Below, one piece after another: positions 45,937-58,135 of a DNA stretch of 64,000 nucleotides. Source of the DNA: Xestospongia bergquistia (Eukaryota; Porifera; Demospongiae; Haplosclerida; Petrosiidae). A program made the position numbers and the translations under genes. Within the stretch, counting starts at the first letter, position 1; every line of letters starts with the position of its first letter. The notes under the pieces are model-generated. The model did not search any database. It saw only the letters and a program-made list of their open reading frames with translations, and had not been told where the DNA came from. The stretch is taken from contig OZ014414.1 of assembly GCA_963965975.1 (NCBI GenBank), positions 1,587,501-1,651,500 of the forward strand, written 5' to 3'.

Positions 45937-46919
45937 TAGACACTGTAAAATACTTAAGCATACATACTTTGTGTAGTACTTATTTTATGAGTTGTCTTAA
46001 TGTTTATTTTAATTGCTAGTTTCTTGTATATGGTTTATAATTTCTTTTTTTTCTTGTAGTAATTAAGCCTTGATTTTATTCTAATAAAAATAGCTGAATC
46101 CTTTTCTGAAATTCAGGGTTTATGTATGTTACCACATATTTGGTAACAAGGGTGGATAGGTTTACGTTTTTCACAATACACATAATTATACATTTCACTT
46201 GATGCAAACAACAATAATTATTGTAGAATTATTGTAGTGTTAATTTGTAACAAAGCTCTCACATATCAACATCTATAAAATAATTAAACAAAAGATATAA
46301 TTGAAGATGACTACATTGAACTTGAACCATGAAAGTACATTAAAGTATGAAGACAATTAGTCTTAAAGTATACACAAGTTCTTATGTAATACTATGATTA
46401 ACTACTATATTGTATATTTTATATTATAATATGATGTTAAATACTTGAGTAATTTTATTATAAATATGTGTCTATTCATTGTACATACATTTAATTCTAC
46501 CATGTCATGATTACCTATAAATGATTATGTTTATAATAGAATATCTACATGAATCTAATGAAAACAATATTAATGGAAAAATGCTATTAGTGGGTTGTAG
46601 AAATAACACTGTAGTATTTATTATGCCTACACAAAATATAGAACTGACTAAGCTCAAACTAAACAACAATGTTACAACTATAACTATAAAACTATTAAGC
46701 TATTACATTACATGCAATGCTACCAAATTTGTTAATATTAGTGGAACTATATTAACAATGTGTCATTGACAGTTGTTCTAAAACATGAATGTATTAATGT
46801 ACCAGGATTTGATGCGATAACAAATATTGCACTTATAATACACAAAAATAACAGGATATTAAAATTATAATTTGTAATTAAAATTATGAATTCATCTGGC
46901 AGTTGTATTAAAAATTGAA
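45937..46919. other. F1 3' flank and a decayed IgGFc-domain scrap
   Basis: A polyadenylation signal AATAAA at 46083-46088 is followed by a short hairpin (GTTACC...GGTAAC, near 46129-46148). At about 46500-46790 there is a strongly diverged remnant of the IgGFc exon (CTATTAGTGGGTTGTAGAAATA; ACACAAAATATAGAACTG) in broken frames. The flank as far as about 46520 recurs at 56090-56655. Confidence 0.55.
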
Positions 46920-46920
46920 A

Positions 46921-49799
46921 TGACGGTGATAATAAAGTTACTGCAAGTAATCACAATTTTCACTCTTATAGGTAATGTTAAATCTAAATTAATTGATGTT
47001 AATGGCAATATTTATAATAATATAGGAGTTATTAATGCTGACAGTGAGTTGTCTAACTATGCAAGTGAATTCCACATTGGTTTCTTGAGACAATATAAAC
47101 AATCCAATCATATTGAAATGATAGTTCTTACAAAAAGTTCTAGTCCAGTTCAATTTAACATCTCTTCTTTAACTGGATACAGTTATACTGGAACTACTAC
47201 AGCTAATGCTGCTACCTTTGTTACCATACCATCAAGTTTACAAGTACGAGGGTCCAGTTATATTTATCGTCATCATGGACTACACGTGAGATCTTCTCCT
47301 AGTCAACCTATCTCTATTGTTATGGTTGGGTATACAAATGCACCTCGTTCAACATATTTAGCTCTACCATGTCATGATCAACCTACAGATGAGTATGTTT
47401 ATTATGGAATATCACATGAATCTAAATTAAACAATTATTATGGACAAATTCTATTAGTTGGTTGTAAAGATAACACAACAGTTACTATTACACCCACACA
47501 AAATATACAACTACCTCAGAATGTTCAGGAAGATGAAAGTAATATTGTCAATATTACATCTGGTACCAATTATACTGCTACACTTCATGCTTTACAGACT
47601 TTGTTGATTGCAGCAGAATTTGTCAATCTGAGTGGAACTAAGATTGTATCAAATTATCCATTGACAGTTATTGGAGGACATCAATGTGCTACTGTACCAG
47701 TATTATATTCCTATTGTGATCCTATATCTACTCAAGTACCACCTACTATAAATTGGGGAACACAATTCTTACTGACACCACTACAGAATCGTTCTAATGG
47801 TCAAAGGTATAAACTAATAACATCAACAAAAACACTCGTGTAAACATAACTTGTAGACAAAACTCTACAACTATTATATTGGCTTTATCTGGTGACATCT
47901 TAACATATGATAGTGATTATAATACCTTTTGTCATGTCCAATGCAGTCAACTATGCTATATTGCTGAACTAGGATTTGGTCATAAATATCACGCTAGTAG
48001 TTATGGTGATCCATTACTAATGACAGTTCCTCCTATTAGACAATATCCTCACAGTGTCACATTTACTACATTACCAGAAATGCCTATTAACTTTTACAGT
48101 ATAGCAGTACCTGCAGATACCTATTTCAATGGTACTGTAATAATTAATGATGTACTGACTAAATTAACTTGGACACCAATTTATAACAATGATGGAACAA
48201 TCTCAGGATATGGCTACACTACATCAGCTAATGGAAACTATACTATCAATCATAGTAATCCTAATGGAAAGATATATGTCAGTGTGCATGGGTTTCATAG
48301 CCATGGTGGTTATGGACATTTAGGTGGAATGTTACTTCAGTTTAACAAAGTACTAGTCAGTTTCAATTCATTTTCATATTTTGTCTCAGAAGGAGATGGT
48401 CATATAATAATATCTATTGTAAGATCACATAATGTTAATACAAATATAAATGTGTCTATTGAAAGTAACTCTTCAATTGTAAACTCAGCCAAAGGTAAAT
48501 TATTAGATAAATCTAGTTCTTGCTTCATTATATTTTTATGTTTAGCTAATGAAGACTATTTCCCTATCAATGAAATAGTAAAATTCTACAGTGAGGAAAA
48601 TATCAAAGTTGTCTCCATAGTTATATTAGATGATGACGTTGTTGAAGAAACTGAACAGTTTACAGTAAAAATGACAAGTAGTGACAAAAATGTGCTCTAT
48701 CATATTAATGAAGCTATTGTAAACATAGAAGACAATGACTGTAAGTCCTTTTAATTGATTTATTAATTTATCAAATATAAAATTATAGATATTCATATTG
48801 GCTTTAAACAAGATAGTATGATAGTTGTGGGCATGTTAAATGAATATATTAATATAGAAATTAAACATTTTAGTGGAACACTTCAACCTGGACTACTAAT
48901 ATATTTGATACTACAACTTGAAGGACCTCAAGGTATTATATATCTTCACCAATTACATGTCAATAATATTTAAAACAGGTATACCACTCAACAGTAGTGT
49001 TCTGAAGTTTGGGCAAAATATTTCTTCACACACAGTTAATCTTAATGTTTCAAAGCTCATTATTGCTTTCAATATCACTACTGAGACTTTTAACTTTACT
49101 GGAAAATTGATTAGTCAACAATCCTCATTTATACATATGACATTAAATCCTGTAGAAGTCAATGTTCATTACATTCCTAACATTGCGAGTCCACCTACTA
49201 CAAGAACATCAATGAACACACAACCATTTTCTGTTATCACGGTATCACCTGTCACTACCATTATGAACACTCAACCTTTTTCTACTGCCACAGTGTCATC
49301 TGTCACTACCACATCATCCATCAGCAGCTTTTCTTTATTACTTGTTTTTGGTGGAGTAGTAGTTGCTATTGTTATAATTGCAATTATTGTAATTGTAATT
49401 GGCTTTATTGGTGTTTACTTCTATTGCATGCATAAGGGAAAACAGATGTCTGTCAATAGTAATCACTTGGAAATGACAACATTATCTAGCCAAACATCAA
49501 TTTTAACTGAATATGAAAACTTACCTGTAATAACACCATCTTCAACTGAACAAACAGATAAAAATAAACATCAGAAAATATCACAAATTCCTCGTACAAT
49601 GGCAGAATTCTCTACTATTTCCAAAAATACATTAGAAAACAACAGATACTGTGATAATGTCATTTATTCACTGCCTCAGAGATCATCACATGCATTCATT
49701 CCTAGCTCTACATCAGCAGAGTACACTACACTCTGTGCAAGTACACTTGAGAAAGATGGTGTATACAGCAAAGTATTACGTGTCTTCCCTAACTCTTAG
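46921..49799 (+). CDS. F2: IgGFc-binding, Calx-beta receptor-like gene with one frameshift
   Basis: Same plan as F1. Exon 1 begins at the ATG at 46920-46922 and ends near 46973; a 54-base intron follows that is in frame and could also be read through. The IgGFc exon runs to 48494, Calx-beta exon 48546-48740, fourth exon 48789-48932, last exon 48979-49799. Compared with F1, one base is missing between about 47825 and 47845, which puts a stop at 47841; the frame then reopens to the end. So F2 is either a young pseudogene, a polymorphic null allele or a base-call error. The last exon differs from F1: two mucin-like units starting MNTQPFS, one membrane helix (about 49340-49425), and a longer tail with EYENL, EYTTL and VYSKV; the last two are spaced like an ITAM. 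Extracellular and N-glycosylated by inference. Confidence 0.7.
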
Positions 49800-50088
49800 T
49801 TTCACACTTCATATAAAACATTTAAACAAAATAAAATTTGCTGTTTTACTTTCTGTATTAGCAGTAATAATTGTTAAATGAATTAGCATAAGAAACGCAT
49901 GAAACTATTTTTTATAGCTCAGTGTAATTCATATAAGCAAAGTATGAATTTTCGACACATTTTGCCTGAAATGATAGCAAGTTGAATATATGACCCATTA
50001 GTACAACTACTTCATTATATGCTATATTATTATGTTCATTTGCTATAAAGAGATAATGTATTTATATATATGTGTGTGTGTGTGTGTG

Positions 50089-50124
<36 letters not shown>

Positions 50125-50298
50125 CAGAAACTCTTATGTTTACGTGTTATTTCAAAAGTAAAAAAAGCATGTATATAATTGCTTATTTAGAAAGCAGTGT
50201 ACAAAAAAAGCCATTCGAAATAGTCACCGATGCATGAACAATGACAATGTAGCATCTAATATAATGATATTAGATGCTACATCAATATAATATAATAT
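49800..50298. other. F2 3' flank and breakpoint of the block duplication
   Basis: Up to about 49990 the sequence recurs at 58133-58350. Then come a (TG)n(TA)n microsatellite (50070-50122) and a perfect hairpin (50250-50281). Homology to gene E begins at about 50299, so this is the junction between the two duplicated blocks. Confidence 0.6.
50250..50281. repeat. Perfect 14-base-arm hairpin at the duplication junction
   Basis: GTAGCATCTAATAT, a four-base loop (aatg), then ATATTAGATGCTAC. It lies less than 20 bases from the point where homology to gene E begins. Confidence 0.85.
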
Positions 50299-52535
50299 AA
50301 TAGCAATATCATCCAATGGAACATGCAGTTTTTGTGACAGTATTGGTACTTATGGTGGTGCCTTAGCAATAGGTGAATTTGTATATAAGGGTCAACCTTA
50401 TAATTACAGTTACAGTTGACATAGTGTTGTCCCTTAAAAATAACACTGCTGATTATGGTGGTGCTGTGTACATTGATAGTCCATCATTTGCATGGCAGGT
50501 ACTCAATAGCTCTTGGCCTTGTTTTATGTCATGTCAACTATTCTTATAACCGTGCACAAGTTTGCAGGTCATTCAGTTTTTTATAACACCTTGTCAAAGT
50601 TAGAGAAACCATATTATTGTGAGCAATTTCTTAACATTTCTAGTGACAAGAAAAATTCGGTTGCTACTGCACCAGTTGAACTAATAATCCCACAGTTGAG
50701 TCTTTGCTGGACAGAAAATTGTGCTTAAAAATGTTACTTTAATAGATGCTTTACACCAATCTTCTTCTTGTAAAGCACTGTTTCAACTACAAAGAGATAC
50801 AGAGTCTCAATGTAAACTAATTAACATAGAAGATGTTGAGATAATTGGTCCACCTACTATCTTCCTTTCAGGCAACAATTCTATCATTAATACACAACTT
50901 CATGTTGCATTTTCTGATATTGAAGACAAAACAACACAATGCATTCAAATCAAATGCATTAATCTTGGGATTATTAATTCAGACTCATTGGAATCTTCTC
51001 TGATTTATATTCATTTTAAACGTGGCTGTCCTATTGGATTTACATATGACAATACAACAAAAACATGTCAATGCTCAAACATACCAGATGTCAACTTCAA
51101 ATGTTCCTTAGATTTAGGAGTTGCTTGCATTATAAAAGGCTATTGGGTACGACAAGATGGAAAGGAAGCCTTAACCTGTGGTTTTCCACATTGTAAATCA
51201 ACTGACAGAATTGATAACTTGTGCTCAGCTAATTTCGGTCAGGATATGATTGCTTTACCATTTCATCAAGATGACCAATGTGCTAGAAATTGTGGAGGCA
51301 TTCGTTGTTCACGTTGTCGATCAGGATATAATCTTACTTTTGAAGGAGTTCAATGTACTTCTAATTGTAAAAGAGAATACCCCTACTTAATTATTCTATT
51401 TGCTATCTGTATCCAGTTTTTTCTTGTTATCTTTGTACTGGCAGTTATCAGATTAAAAATAGAGATTGGTTCCAGATTTCTATATGGACCTTTACTATTC
51501 TTATCAATTGCAAGTCAACTTCCATATGGTTATTTTTCTCAGTTTACTATTACAAAAGTAATCATTAGTATATATACATCAATATTCTTACTCAATTTAG
51601 AAGTATTGGGTGAAATTCCTTGGTGTTTTTGGTCTCTTGATCCTTTATTTATGGCATCATTCTACTACTTAGGTCCTATATTGGTGTGGATTATGTTAAT
51701 ACTACTAGTATGTATTGGTCGTTGTTGTCCTCGTCTGTTGTCTAAGATACAAAAGTCACCAGTACAAGCTATATGTCTGCTTATAATGCTGTCCTTTTGG
51801 TCGATAACTAAAACAAGTATTGGGTACATAAAGTGTTTAAAAGTTGGTGATAATTATTTTGCTAATGTTGATCCTGCAGTTCGATATTTTACATCATGGC
51901 ATAAATTGTTTGTTCTAATAGCTATTGTGTTTATTGCTGTTGTAATTGTACCATTTATTGGTATTTTGGGACTGTCTAACTCACGTAAAATGTTTCATAT
52001 TTTCCGTATGCATCATCTCAAACCTCTACTTGATGAATTCCAATCTTGTTACCATGACAACTGTCGTTGGTACTGTGTCATCTACTACATAACATGGATC
52101 ATCTACATTCCAATTCATGAACATCCATTAGGAGCTCAAATGATACTAATGTTAATTCTTTCACTGCATTTTGTTTTTCAACCTTACAAGAAACGTATTC
52201 TTAATATTATTGACATGCTTCTTCTCCTTGATCTTCTATATTTAACCTCAATTCTCAATCAATCTGAAACTTTGAATGAAAAAACATCTTTCAGAATTGT
52301 TTCAATTCACATAATGACTGCCCTTCCTTTAATATACATATCTCTCGGTTTTCTTGGTATAATAGCGGTACAGTTAATTCGTTGATCTGGCATTGACTGC
52401 TTAAAGAAAGGATGTCTCAAGTACATAATGTATCAACGTTCAAAGAATATTCAAGCAAAAAATATAGTTGAAGATGACTACATGGAGCGTGAGCCACTGA
52501 TAAGTGCATTACAGAATGAAGCAACTGAGCATTAA
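50299..52535 (+). pseudogene. E-prime: 5'-truncated copy of gene E
   Basis: Corresponds to gene E from about 39286 to its stop codon, at very high identity. The signal peptide and most of the beta-helix are absent. Near the start several small indels shift the frame (50330-50730). From 50721 the frame is open through the Cys-rich region and nearly all membrane helices, up to a premature TGA at 52383-52385, where gene E has CGA (Arg). The remaining tail is still recognisable down to the TAA at 52535. No signal peptide and no start of its own are seen, so it is a duplicated pseudogene. The membrane half is well preserved, so the event is recent. Confidence 0.85.
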
Positions 52536-52718
52536 AGTATTGCAAGTGCTTATATAATGTGCTATTAATTGATTCTTTTTACACATGCATTCATATAATC
52601 ATTGTAATTTTACATATATGTTTTTGTGAGATCATGTTTCCAAATAACTGTTTTGCAATGAATAATTATTAATTAATACATGTGTCTTGACATATATATG
52701 TGGGTGTGTGTGTGTGCA

Positions 52719-52967
52719 TGTGACCGACTTGCAATAAGGGATCACTTCCATGAAACCGTTAGTGACCTGGTTTGTGAAAAAGGACCACTGTTAAAACATC
52801 TCAAAGAAACAGTTTTGTATACATACAGTTGCTATATATCCACAACTATCTGTATGTATACAAAACTGTTTTCTGAGATGTTTTATTAGTGTTTTTTTAA
52901 CAAATCAGGCAATGAATGTTTTGACGGAAGTGGTCCCTTTCTGCAAATCTGGTCACACACGCACACA
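52719..52967. mobile_element. Fold-back MITE, family M, copy 3
   Basis: GTGACCGACTTGCAATAAGG at the left and CTGCAAATCTGGTCAC at the right, with inner inverted arms around ACAGTTTTGTATACATACAG. Same organisation as copies 1 and 2, more diverged at the termini. An open frame here (52680-52889) is spurious. Confidence 0.75.
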
Positions 52968-52993
52968 CACACACATATATGTATGTATGTATT

Positions 52994-53052
<59 letters not shown>

Positions 53053-53070
53053 GATAGATAGATAGATAGA
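52968..53070. repeat. (CA)/(TATG)/(TA)/(GATA) compound microsatellite
   Basis: CA, TATG, a TA run of about 23 units and GATA units in series between the MITE and the F3 promoter. Confidence 0.85.
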
Positions 53071-53375
53071 TGAGTGTATATCAGATATAGCTGAAATGGC
53101 TACATAACTATATAACAAACTGAAAATACATAAATATTAGCATTGTTATGAATATAAGTCGATAAGTTTGTGACATTACTGAATTTGTGAAATGTGAATT
53201 TGATTATAAATAAATAAGCATAATAATAAAAGTTGGACAGGAAATGTTGGCATTGCTATATATGACTATATATAGAGAGAGTAACTGCATGCTAAATAAT
53301 CTACATATACGATATATATATATTATTATACTTTCATGAGTCCAAATACAATTGCTAGCTCGAATTAAAAGGATC

Positions 53376-56128
53376 ATGTTACTGAACAAGATACTACTAC
53401 TAATCACTGCTTTAACTCTAACAGGTAATGTTAATGTTTATATATAAATAAATATTTATAAATATATAAAAGTTGATGCTGAAGATGAATTGCTCTCTAA
53501 CTATGCAAGTGAATTCCATGTTGCTTTTTTGCGACAAGTTGAATCAAGCAATCATATCGAAATGATTGTTCTTGCAAACAGTTCTAGTCCAGTTCAATTT
53601 ACCATCTCATCTTCTGGATACAGCTATACAGGAACTACTACAGTTAATGCTGCTACCTTTGTTACAATACCATCAAGTTTACAAGTACGAGGGTCCAGTT
53701 ATATTTATCGTCATCTTGGACTACATGTGACATCTTCTCCTAGTCAACCTATCTCTGTTGTTATGGTTGGGTATACAGATGCACCTCGTTCAACATATTT
53801 AGCTCTACCATGTCATGATCAACCTACAGATGAGTATGTTTATTATGGAATATCACATGAAACTAAATTAGACAATTATTATGGACAAATTCTATTAGTA
53901 GGTTGTAGAGATAACACAATAGTTACTATTACACCCACACAAAATATACAACTACCTCAGAATATTCAAGAACATGACAGTAATATTGTTAACATTACAG
54001 CTGGTACAAGTTACACAGTTACTTTACATGCATTGCAGACTTTGTTAATAGCATTGGAATATTTTGATCTGAGTGGAACTAAGATTGTATCAAATCATCC
54101 ATTGACAGTTATTGGAGGACATCAATGTGCTACTGTACCAGTATCATATTCCTTTTGTGATTCTATTGCTACTCAAGTACCACCTACTATAAATTGGGAA
54201 ATACAATTCATTTTGGCACCACTACAGAGTCGTTCTAATGGTCAAAGGTATAAAATAGTTTCAGCTTTAAATAATGTCTATGTTAACATAACATGTCATC
54301 AAACCTCTACTTTTTTAATTGGTACTTTAGCTGGTAATGTCTTAACATTTGATAGTGACCACAATACTTTTTGGCATGTCCAGTGCAGTCAACTATGCTA
54401 TATTGCTGAGCTAGCATTTGGTCGTAATTATCCAGTTAGTGGATATGGTGATCCATTATTAATGACAGTTCCTCCTATTAGACAATATCCTCATAGTGTC
54501 ACATTTACTACATTACCAGAAATGCCTACTAACTTTTACAGTATAGCAGTACCTTCAGATACATACTTCAATAGGACTGTAATAATTAATGGAATACTGA
54601 CTACATTAACTTAGACATCAATTTATAACAGTAATGGAATAATCTCAGGATATGGCTACACTACATCAGCTAATGGAAACTATACTATCAGTCATAGTCA
54701 TCCTAATGGCAAGATATGTTAGTGCTTATGGGTTTCATAGCCATGGAGGGTATGGCTATGCAGCTGGAATGCTACTTAAGAGTCAGCTAATTAGTTTCAA
54801 TGCATCTGTGTACTTAGTTAATGAAGGAGATGGTCATGTGGACATATACATTGAAAGGTCATATAATATTGAAGAAAATATAACTGTCTTCACTACATGT
54901 GAACATAGAGTTATGAAAACTGAAGCAACAGGTAATCAATGAAAGTTATATGTAATTATTTATTGTGTTAAACATAATTTATACACTTCCTTTTCATGAT
55001 TAGGAAATGAAGATTACTTATCTATCAATGGTACAGTGACATTTTACAGTGGTCAAACTGTTAAAGCAGTTTCTATAACTATATTTGATGATGACATTGT
55101 AGAAGAAACAGAATTTTTTACAGTAAAGATGACAACTTCTTACAACAATTTTTTGTATGATATTGATGAAACTATTGTCTCAATAGAAGATAATGATTGT
55201 AAGTACATAATATATGCATTTTATTTCTTTATTCTTTTAATATAGATATTCATATTGGTTTCAAACAAGAATTAATGAAATCATTGACTCTATTTAATAA
55301 AAGTATTAATCTTGAAATTGTACATTATAGTGGTATACTTCAACATGGACTAACAGTAAGTTTGACATTACAACTTGAAGGACCTCAAGGTATATATATC
55401 AATATATTAATATATTTACATGATATTTTGCTATAGGTGTTCCATGTCATGTTAGTGTTGTTCAATTTGGAGACATAACAACAACACACATTGTTATCTT
55501 TAATATTTCACAGCTTTTTTTGGCATTAATCCAAACAACTAAGAATTTTAATATCACTGGAAGATTGGCTATGGATTATAGTTCATCATTACATATAACA
55601 TTGAATCCTGCAGAAGCCAATATTAGCTACAATCCAAACATTTTAATACCTTCTTCTACCACTTCATTGACAGTTTATACAGCCATAACAACAACTTTTA
55701 TTCCAATGCCAACTATTTGTACAGAGGCTGTTGGTAGTTCTTACATAACTTTTGTTGTTGGTGGAGTAATGGCTGTCATTGTGATAATAGTAATAATTAT
55801 ATTTACTACTGTTTTAATTTTCAGTTACTTCTATGGTAAGTATAAGAGGAAGGAAGTAACTACAAATAGTCATTGCTCTGAAAATACATTAACTAATCCA
55901 ATTTATCAAGAATCAATTCCAGCTAATTATATTAATTTATCAAAGACACCAAAGGCAAATTCAATTGACATTGTAACAGAAGAAACATATCCATTTGATA
56001 TGACTACAGTACCACAACAACTAAAATCTCTTCACCAAACAGAGGCTTCCACAATGAATCTTACACTCCAAACTATCATATTTGCTAATAGACACTGCAA
56101 AATACTTAAACATACACACTTTGTGTAG
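53376..56128 (+). pseudogene. F3: duplicate of F1 with disabling changes
   Basis: Exon for exon a copy of F1: 53376-53424, 53473-54931, 55004-55198, 55246-55389 and from 55437. The promoter is also copied. The IgGFc domain is open for 374 codons from the first in-exon frame, then a TAG at 54612-54614 replaces the tryptophan codon of F1. A two-base loss near 54713-54720 shifts the frame of what follows. The Calx-beta exon is intact. In the tail the frame changes again near 56064, altering the C-terminus after MNLT. The TNPIY and NYINL motifs are preserved, but the second YSKL is lost through a short deletion. Intact splice sites and high similarity to F1 make this a young pseudogene, possibly still transcribed. 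Confidence 0.8.
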
Positions 56129-56655
56129 TTCTTTATTTTATGAGTTGTCTTAATGTTTATTTTAAATGCTAGTTTCTTGTATATGGTTTATAATTTCCTT
56201 TTTTTTATTGTTACGCCTTGATTTTATTCTAATAAAAATAGCTGAAGCATTTTCTGAAATTCAGGATTTATGTATGTTACCACATATTTGGTAACAAGGG
56301 TGGATAGGTTTACGTTTTTCACAATACACATAATTATACATTTCACTTGATGCAAACAACAATTGTAGAATTATTGTAGTGTTAATTGTAACAAAGCTCT
56401 CACATATCAACATCTATAAAATAATTAAACAAAAGATGAAGATGACTACATTGAACATGAACCATGAAAGAACATTAAAGTATGAAGACAGTTAGTCTTA
56501 AAGTATACACAAGTTCTTATGTAATATTATGATTAATTACTATATTGCATTACTATATTATTTTATGATGTTAAATGCTTGTTTAATTTTATTATATACG
56601 TGTCTACTCATTGTACACACATTTAATTCTACCACGTCATGATTACCTACAAAAG
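56129..56655. other. F3 3' flank
   Basis: Copy of 45940-46520, including the AATAAA (56231-56236) and the GTTACC/GGTAAC hairpin. At about 56655 the homology jumps to the middle of F2. Confidence 0.55.
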
Positions 56656-58135
56656 ATTACAACAACAACTGGTATTTTGTCTCAAAAGAAGAGGGTCATA
56701 TCATCATATCTCTTGTAAGATCACATAATGTTAATGCAAATATTAATGTGCCCATTGAAAGCAACTCTTCAACTGTAAACTCAGCTACAGGTAAATTATT
56801 AACTAAAGTTAACTCTTAACATATTATGTTGTAACATTTAGCTAACAAAGACTATTTCCCTATCAGTGAAATAGTAACATTCTACAGTGATGAAAATGTC
56901 AAAGTTGTCTCCATAGTTATATTAGATGATGATGTTGTTGAAGAAACTGAACAGTTTACAGTAAAAATGACAAGTAGTGACAAAAATGTGCTCTATCATA
57001 TTAATGAAGCTATTGTAAATATATAAGACAATGACTGTAAGTCCTTTTAATTGATTTATTAATTTATCAAATATAAATTATAGATATTCATATTGGCTTT
57101 AAACAAGATAGTATGATAGTTGTGGGCATGTTAAATGAATATATTAATATAGAAGTTAAACATTTTAGTGGAACACTTCAACCTGGACTAATAATATATT
57201 TGATACTACAACTTGAAGGACCTCAAGATATTATATATCTCCATCAATTTCATGTCAATAATATTTAAAACAGGTATATCATTCAACAGTACTGTTTTGA
57301 AGTTTGGGCAAAATATTTCTTCACACACAGTTAATCTTAATGCTTCACAGCTAATTTTTGGATTCAATGTCACTACTGAGACTTTTAACTTTACTGGAAG
57401 ACTGATTAGTCAACAAGCCTCATTAGTACATATAACATTAGATCCTGTAAAAATCAATGTTCATTACATTTCTACCATTGACAGTCAAACTACTACAAGA
57501 ACATCAATGAACATACAACCATTCTCTGTTACTACAGTATCACCTGTCACTACCATTATGAACACTCAACCTTTTTCTGCTCCCACGATATCATCTGTCA
57601 CTCTCACAATGAGCACACAACCTTTTTCTGCTGCCATAGTGTCATCTGTCACTATCACATCATCCATCAGCAGTTTTTCCTTATTACCTGTTATTGGTGG
57701 AGTAGTAGGTGCTATTGTTATAATTGCAATTATTGTAATTATAATTGCAATTATTAATGTTTATTTCTGTGGCATACACAAGGGGAAGCAGACGTCTGTC
57801 AATAGTAATCATCAGGAAATGACAACACTATCTAATCAACCATGCATCAATTATAATTATATCTGAAAATTACCAGTGATAACGTCATCTTTCGTCTGAA
57901 GACACAGATGAAAATAAATATCAGAAATTATCGCAAATCCTCCTACAATGTCAGAATACTGTACTCTTTCTAAAAATACATTAGAAATGCACAGAGACTG
58001 TGATAAGATTATTGATTCACCACCTCAGAGATCATCACATACTTTCATTCCTAGCTCAACATCAGCAGAGTACACTACACACTTGAGAAACATGGTGACT
58101 ATGACACAGTATTAAGTCTTCCCTAACTCCTAGCT
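56656..58135 (+). pseudogene. F4: F2 duplicate lacking the IgGFc domain
   Basis: Begins at about 56680 with sequence equivalent to 48370 in F2, just inside the Calx-beta part of the large exon. Signal peptide and IgGFc domain are gone. The remaining exons match F2: end of exon 2 to about 56790; Calx-beta exon about 56842-57038, which carries an in-frame stop (ATA TAA where F2 has ATA GAA); fourth exon 57085-57228 or so; last exon from 57275. The last exon has three MNTQPFS/MSTQPFS-type mucin-like units where F2 has two, an intact membrane helix, and then a frame change near 57850 that ruins the tail; EYTTL and VYSKV equivalents are no longer in frame. A clear pseudogene formed by an internal deletion of the second block. 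Confidence 0.8.

Larger units (their letters stand above)
52536..53375. other. Spacer between E-prime and F3
   Basis: 3' flank homologous to that of gene E, then the fold-back MITE at 52719-52967 and a long microsatellite (52965-53070). After these comes the conserved F promoter region (53070-53375). Where the first block has the F1a fragment, this block has the MITE instead. Confidence 0.55.

Noticed and set aside
52680-52889. Short plus-strand open frame after E-prime
   Set aside because: It runs across the fold-back MITE and a CA repeat, with no homologue among the other MITE copies.
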